IMG/VR virus record: IMGVR_UViG_3300009285_007468
Coordinates: 1 to 33,504 of that record
Length of the DNA stretch: 33,504 bases
Source of the DNA: a virus
Reading direction: 5' to 3' (one strand)
Shown here: positions 30,276 through 33,504 of the stretch, piece after piece
Layout: every line of letters starts with the position of its first letter
Numbering within the stretch: the stretch's first letter is position 1
The notes under the pieces: model-generated
Told to the model about the DNA's origin: nothing
The model's input: the letters and a program-made list of their open reading frames with translations, nothing else
Databases searched by the model: none
Position numbers and translations under genes: made by a program

Positions 30276-30707
30276 ATGGCTGTTTACATAGGTAAAATCG
30301 GCAAAGTTACATGTGGGACCTCTGCGGCAGGTGGAACATACACAGTCGCAGAGATGGGAACTTATACGTTATCAGGCTTTACTCGTGAGGCTCTTGAGTC
30401 AACAGCATTCGGAGATGATATCAAGGAATATACGTTCGGAGTGGGAGATGGTGGAGAAATTTCATTTTCTGGGAATTATGATCCGACTGATGCTGCTGGT
30501 CAAGAGTATCTTAATTCACATTGCAGCAACGGATCGACATTGATCTCTGGTCAAATAAGATTCTATACAGACAATACTTCATATTTTACGTTGAGTGCAG
30601 GAACTTTACTAGTAACAAAAACAAAAGCCGTGAGTTTTGACAAGGCTGGGATCGGGACTATTGAATTTTCTGGGAAGATCAGCGGTGGATTATTGGTAAG
30701 AATTTAA
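30276..30707 (+). CDS. Tail tube protein, copy 1
   Basis: This encodes 143 residues behind TAAGGAGGTGA. A beta-rich sequence (MAVYIGKIGKVTCGTSAAGG, then FSGNYDPTDAAGQEYLNSHC) with the pattern of small lambda gpV/tail-tube-like proteins, which stack as hexamers around the tape measure. A stretch of about 40 residues starting SGFTREALESTAFGDDIKEY is nearly identical to the next gene, which is a tandem paralog. Copy 1 has an extra glycine-rich insertion near its start. No sheath gene is visible in the window, in line with a non-contractile tail. Confidence 0.7.
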   Translation: MAVYIGKIGKVTCGTSAAGGTYTVAEMGTYTLSGFTREALESTAFGDDIKEYTFGVGDGGEISFSGNYDPTDAAGQEYLNSHCSNGSTLISGQIRFYTDNTSYFTLSAGTLLVTKTKAVSFDKAGIGTIEFSGKISGGLLVRI

Positions 30708-30722
30708 GGGAGGTGATAGAAA

Positions 30723-31145
30723 ATGGCTGTTTTAGTAGGAAAGATAGCGGCGGTCAAGGTTGCAGGAAATGCTGTCGCGGAAATGGGGACTTTAACTTTA
30801 TCAGGGTTTACGAGGGAAGCACTGGAATCAACGGCATTCGGAGATGATATCAAGGAATATACATTTGGAGTTGGTGATGGTGGAGAAGTGAGTTTCTCTG
30901 GGAACTACGATCCGACTGATACGAATGGGCAGAATCTCGTTGAATCTGCTTGTTTGAATGCATCATTATTTACGGGCGGAAACTTGAGATTCTATATCAA
31001 TAACACTACTTATCTGTCTGTCGATACAGGAGGGACTATCCTTATTACAAAATGCAAGGCGATAGGGTTTGACAAGTCTGGGATCGGGACGATTGAGTTT
31101 TCTGGAAAAGTGTCGGGCAAGAGCATTGCGGTCATAAATCCATAA
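30723..31145 (+). CDS. Tail tube protein, copy 2 (tandem paralog)
   Basis: This encodes 140 residues behind AGGGAGGTGA, 15 bases after copy 1. It is the same family along the whole length, with near-identical SGFTREALESTAFGDDIKEY and GVGDGGEVSFSGNYDPTD stretches, but divergent loops and C-terminus. Both copies have good ribosome sites. The tube could be mixed, or one copy could have become a neck or tip component. The paralogy is plain; the division of labour is inferred. Confidence 0.7.
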   Translation: MAVLVGKIAAVKVAGNAVAEMGTLTLSGFTREALESTAFGDDIKEYTFGVGDGGEVSFSGNYDPTDTNGQNLVESACLNASLFTGGNLRFYINNTTYLSVDTGGTILITKCKAIGFDKSGIGTIEFSGKVSGKSIAVINP

Positions 31146-31193
31146 TAGTTACCGTTAGTTAGGTATTAACATTTTAACAAAGAGAGGAAAAAG

Positions 31194-31598
31194 ATGAGTG
31201 AAGAAAAAGGTGTGATTTTTGATATCGGTGGAGAACTGAACCCTGGAGTTACATTTGACTTTGAAGGTTCAGGTAAGATGACGTTCCGCGTTTGTGCGGG
31301 AGATGACTTCAGGAACATCAGAAAGCAGACATTAAAGAAGAAAGTTGAGTATAAGAACGGTCAGAGATTTCAGATTGAGGTCATAGACGAGGATCTTGAA
31401 AATCAGTTACTCTGGGATTTCTGCATTATCGGCTGGGAGAATTTCTTTGATGCTTCCGGGAATCCGATTCCTTGCACGAAAGAAAATAAGATTCTTTTGA
31501 TGGGAAAGTCTATCAAATTCAGTCGTTTCGTTCTTGATTGTCTGAATAAAATTGCAGAGATTGAAACCGAACAATCGGAAGTAGAAAGAAAAAACTAA
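31194..31598 (+). CDS. Tail assembly chaperone, short form (gpG-like)
   Basis: This encodes 134 residues behind AGAGAGGAA. MTFRVCAGDDFRNIRKQTLK and the LENQLLWDFCIIGWENFFDA stretch fit the short tail chaperones that precede the tape measure gene in siphoviruses. Its last codons form the slippery site at 31589-31595, and a second frame without its own good start follows. In lambda-type phages the chaperone is made in two forms, G and G-T, by -1 frameshifting, and they solubilise the tape measure during assembly. Gene order (tube, chaperone, tape measure) agrees. Confidence 0.75.
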   Translation: MSEEKGVIFDIGGELNPGVTFDFEGSGKMTFRVCAGDDFRNIRKQTLKKKVEYKNGQRFQIEVIDEDLENQLLWDFCIIGWENFFDASGNPIPCTKENKILLMGKSIKFSRFVLDCLNKIAEIETEQSEVERKN

Positions 31599-31912
31599 TA
31601 AGTCACGCTCAATGGTTGCATGACAAACCCTCGTGCGTGACTTGCAAGACAATCTATGCAAAGAAAAATGAAGATCCTCCTTGCAATTCCTGTATAGAAC
31701 CATTGATGGATGAAAATGTGGATGCTGTTAAGGTTTATTTTCTTGCCCAGAATCAATTGATAGTTTCAATGGGTCAGATTATTGATCTTAATGTCAATGC
31801 AATAAAGACGATCATGGATCTATATGAGGTTAGAGATCAGAGAAGGTGTCTTGAGAAAGTGATGGAACTGTTTAATTATTTCAGAAAAGAATCTAAGGGA
31901 ATCGATAAGTGA
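31194..31912 (+). CDS. Tail assembly chaperone, long form by -1 frameshift (gpGT-like)
   Basis: Slippage at the A AAA AAC site (31589-31595) would read on in the -1 frame as CTA ATA AGT, to TGA 31910-31912, adding 105 residues for a total of 239. The extension begins LISHAQWLHDKPSCVTCKTI and holds Cys-x2-Cys pairs (CVTC and CNSC), then a helical DENVDAVKVYFLAQNQLIVS part, consistent with T domains of lambda-like chaperones. An independent start (TTG 31616) lacks a ribosome site, so fusion is preferred. The stop overlaps the tape measure GTG. Confidence 0.7.
31589..31643 (+). promoter_or_regulatory. Programmed -1 ribosomal frameshift signal
   Basis: The heptamer A AAA AAC (31589-31595) is a canonical -1 slippery sequence in the zero frame, directly before the TAA stop. 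AAGTCACGC at 31600-31608 pairs perfectly over 9 bases with GCGTGACTT at 31635-31643, around a 26-base loop. The 4-base spacer is a little shorter than usual, but terminal A-U pairs can open. The zero frame ends right there and the -1 frame stays open to the tape measure start. Confidence 0.8.
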
Positions 31913-33504
31913 ATGTAGGAACCATATTCACAGAACTTGTTCTTGATAGTTCAAAATATCAAGCCGGACTCAAGAACGTACAACAGCAGTCTGGAGTTTC
32001 TGGAAAGGCTATGGAGAATGCCCTTGGCAGAGGACCAGCGGCAGCTATGGATCTTCTCCATATGAAACTCAGAACTTTGGCTGGGATCACCGCCGCGGCA
32101 TTTTCAACCCATGCCATCTATGCCTATGCAAAAGAAGCTACCATGCTTGCTGCTCGTCTTGAGACTATGAGCGTCGTCCTTGGGATAATAGGGAAGAATG
32201 CTGGTTATTCTTCTGGGGAAATGAAAGACTATGTAGATCAAGTCAAAAAGATGGGCATCACAACTTCTGCCGCACAAGATTCAATTACTAAAATGGCACA
32301 GGCAAATCTCGATTTAAGCAAAGCATCAAAATTGGCGCGTGTCGCTCAGGATGCTGCGGTCATTGGAAATACAAATTCATCAGATGCTTTTCAAAGGATG
32401 GTTTACGGTATTAAGACTGCCCAGACAGAGATATTAAGAACGATTGGTATCAATGTCAGTTTTGAATCATCTTATGCTAAATTGGCAGCTACTCTCGGAA
32501 AATCTACCGGGACATTAACGCAAGCGGAAAAAGCACAGGCAAGACTAAATGCAGTTCTCACGGAGGGTGAAAAGATACAAGGATCTTACGAAGCTGCAAT
32601 GCAAACGACCGCAAAGCTCATCAATTCTCTGCCTCGTTATTTTGAAGAAGTAAAGGAAAAAGTTGGTGAATTATTTTCCCCTGCTCTTGGCATTGCCGTC
32701 AGATATTTGACAGAAGGATTGAAAGATCTTGGGAAAATAATGGCAGATTTAAGCCGATCTGGTGATCTTGCAATATGGGCAAACAGTATTGCATCGGCTC
32801 TAAAGATAGGAATGCATGGAGTAAAAGATTTTGGAAATGTCATTGGTACAGTTGCTAAGGAGATATGGGGCTTTAAGGAATATATCTTGATATTGGGAGC
32901 GGCATTTGCCGCTTTTAAGGTTGGAATATTAATTTCAGGCATGTTGGTTGCAGGCGGGGCAATTTCAGTTGCTATAGCTTCTGCACAATTGTTCTTTACA
33001 TTATGGAGTGCAGGATTGGTCACTGCCGGGACGATTGTAACTATTTTTGGCGAGTCTGTCAGAGCGGCTTTTATCAAGATGTCAATGGGTCATCCTATCA
33101 TATTAGCTCTCACCATTGCCATTACTGCTGGTATAATGGCATGGCAAAAGTGGGGTAATGCTGCTGAAAATTCCATCAATAAAGCAACGAGTAAATCAGA
33201 AGATGATTGGACAAGGTTTCATTCTCAGCTTTCTCAAATGAAATTTGGGGTAATCAATCCAGATGAAACTGCTGAATATGCAAGCCAATTAAAAAAGATT
33301 GAGGATGCTGGGGTTAGACTTTCCGAAAAAGAAAAACATGCATTAAAAGAGAGAATCTCTGGATATTATGAAGGATCCAAATTGGTATCTAAATTTACTG
33401 AAGAAATAAAGGCATTAGAATCTGTACCTTTTAAGAATGATGTTGAGAAAACGGCAAGAGGTATAAGAATATTTGATCTAAATCAGATGATAAAGCAAAT
33501 TGCA
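31909..33504 (+). CDS. Tape measure protein, N-terminal part (runs off the window)
   Basis: The GTG at 31909 overlaps the chaperone stop (GTGA), and the frame is open for 532 codons to the end. Tape measure proteins set siphovirus tail length. The start VNVGTIFTELVLDSSKYQAG resembles many TMPs. Residues about 45-200 hold Ala-rich helices, and the KMGITTSAAQDSITKMAQAN/SKASKLARVAQDAAV region matches tail-length TMP repeats. Hydrophobic stretches (about 324-345, 347-380 and 385-403) are typical of the membrane-active part. The terminus is outside the window. Confidence 0.85.
   Translation, partial: MNVGTIFTELVLDSSKYQAGLKNVQQQSGVSGKAMENALGRGPAAAMDLLHMKLRTLAGITAAAFSTHAIYAYAKEATMLAARLETMSVVLGIIGKNAGYSSGEMKDYVDQVKKMGITTSAAQDSITKMAQANLDLSKASKLARVAQDAAVIGNTNSSDAFQRMVYGIKTAQTEILRTIGINVSFESSYAKLAATLGKSTGTLTQAEKAQARLNAVLTEGEKIQGSYEAAMQTTAKLINSLPRYFEEVKEKVGELFSPALGIAVRYLTEGLKDLGKIMADLSRSGDLAIWANSIASALKIGMHGVKDFGNVIGTVAKEIWGFKEYILILGAAFAAFKVGILISGMLVAGGAISVAIASAQLFFTLWSAGLVTAGTIVTIFGESVRAAFIKMSMGHPIILALTIAITAGIMAWQKWGNAAENSINKATSKSEDDWTRFHSQLSQMKFGVINPDETAEYASQLKKIEDAGVRLSEKEKHALKERISGYYEGSKLVSKFTEEIKALESVPFKNDVEKTARGIRIFDLNQMIKQIA

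Noticed and set aside
31616-31912. Independent gene with TTG start after the chaperone
   Set aside because: No ribosome site is present, and the slippery heptamer with a perfect stem explains the frame better.
1-33504. CRISPR array, tRNA, integrase, transposase or attachment site
   Set aside because: I looked for spaced repeats, T-arm sequences, catalytic motifs of recombinases and terminal repeats, and saw none.

Overview
The window is part of a tailed double-stranded DNA phage or prophage of the HK97-capsid, siphovirus-like type. Gene density is very high, and every supported gene lies on the + strand. Many genes are coupled through TAATG or ATGA overlaps and have strong AGGAGG-type ribosome binding sites. 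A GH108-type muramidase, holin-like proteins and an overlapping pair of spanin-like genes point to a bacterial, probably Gram-negative, host. The DNA is A+T-rich. I cannot name the phage or host from sequence alone. No integrase, repressor, tRNA or attachment site is visible here.

Layout. (1) 1-10,013, head region: end of an unidentified gene, a self-contained promoter/small gene/terminator unit (YezD-like), a very long prohead protease fused to a scaffold-like region, the HK97-fold major capsid protein, a terminator, a frameshifted zinc-module ORF, two probable capsid decoration proteins, several small virion-type genes, and a 575-residue virion protein ending in about 287 residues of Ser-Pro repeats. 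(2) 10,019-21,001, first accessory block: a small zincin-like protein, family 2 glycosyltransferases, a further glycosyltransferase, four SAM-dependent methyltransferase-type genes, a DegT/StrS aminotransferase, a deoxyribosyltransferase-like protein, a short NAD-dependent epimerase and an intact Vsr-like homing endonuclease. (3) 21,037-23,915, lysis cassette: small membrane proteins, muramidase with an EF-hand loop, holin and spanin-like genes. (4) 23,935-26,588, neck: connector, head closure, HK97 gp10-like protein and a tail terminator whose N-terminus carries a second Ser-Pro repeat. (5) 26,641-30,188, second accessory block: a homing endonuclease broken by an in-frame stop, three glycosyltransferases and a methyltransferase. 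(6) 30,276-33,504, tail: two tandem tail-tube paralogs, a tail assembly chaperone with a clear -1 frameshift site, and the start of the tape measure protein.

The glycan and lysis blocks interrupt the usual head-neck-tail order. The sugar genes have no visible flippase, polymerase or lipid-carrier transferase, and their glycosyltransferases look soluble. Together with Ser-rich repeats on two different virion proteins, this suggests, as inference only, that the phage glycosylates its own particle. A second signal not explained by ordinary annotation is a four-copy promoter-like motif, TTTTAARA-N13-TTTATAT, with constant spacing, at four starts of accessory or lysis units.
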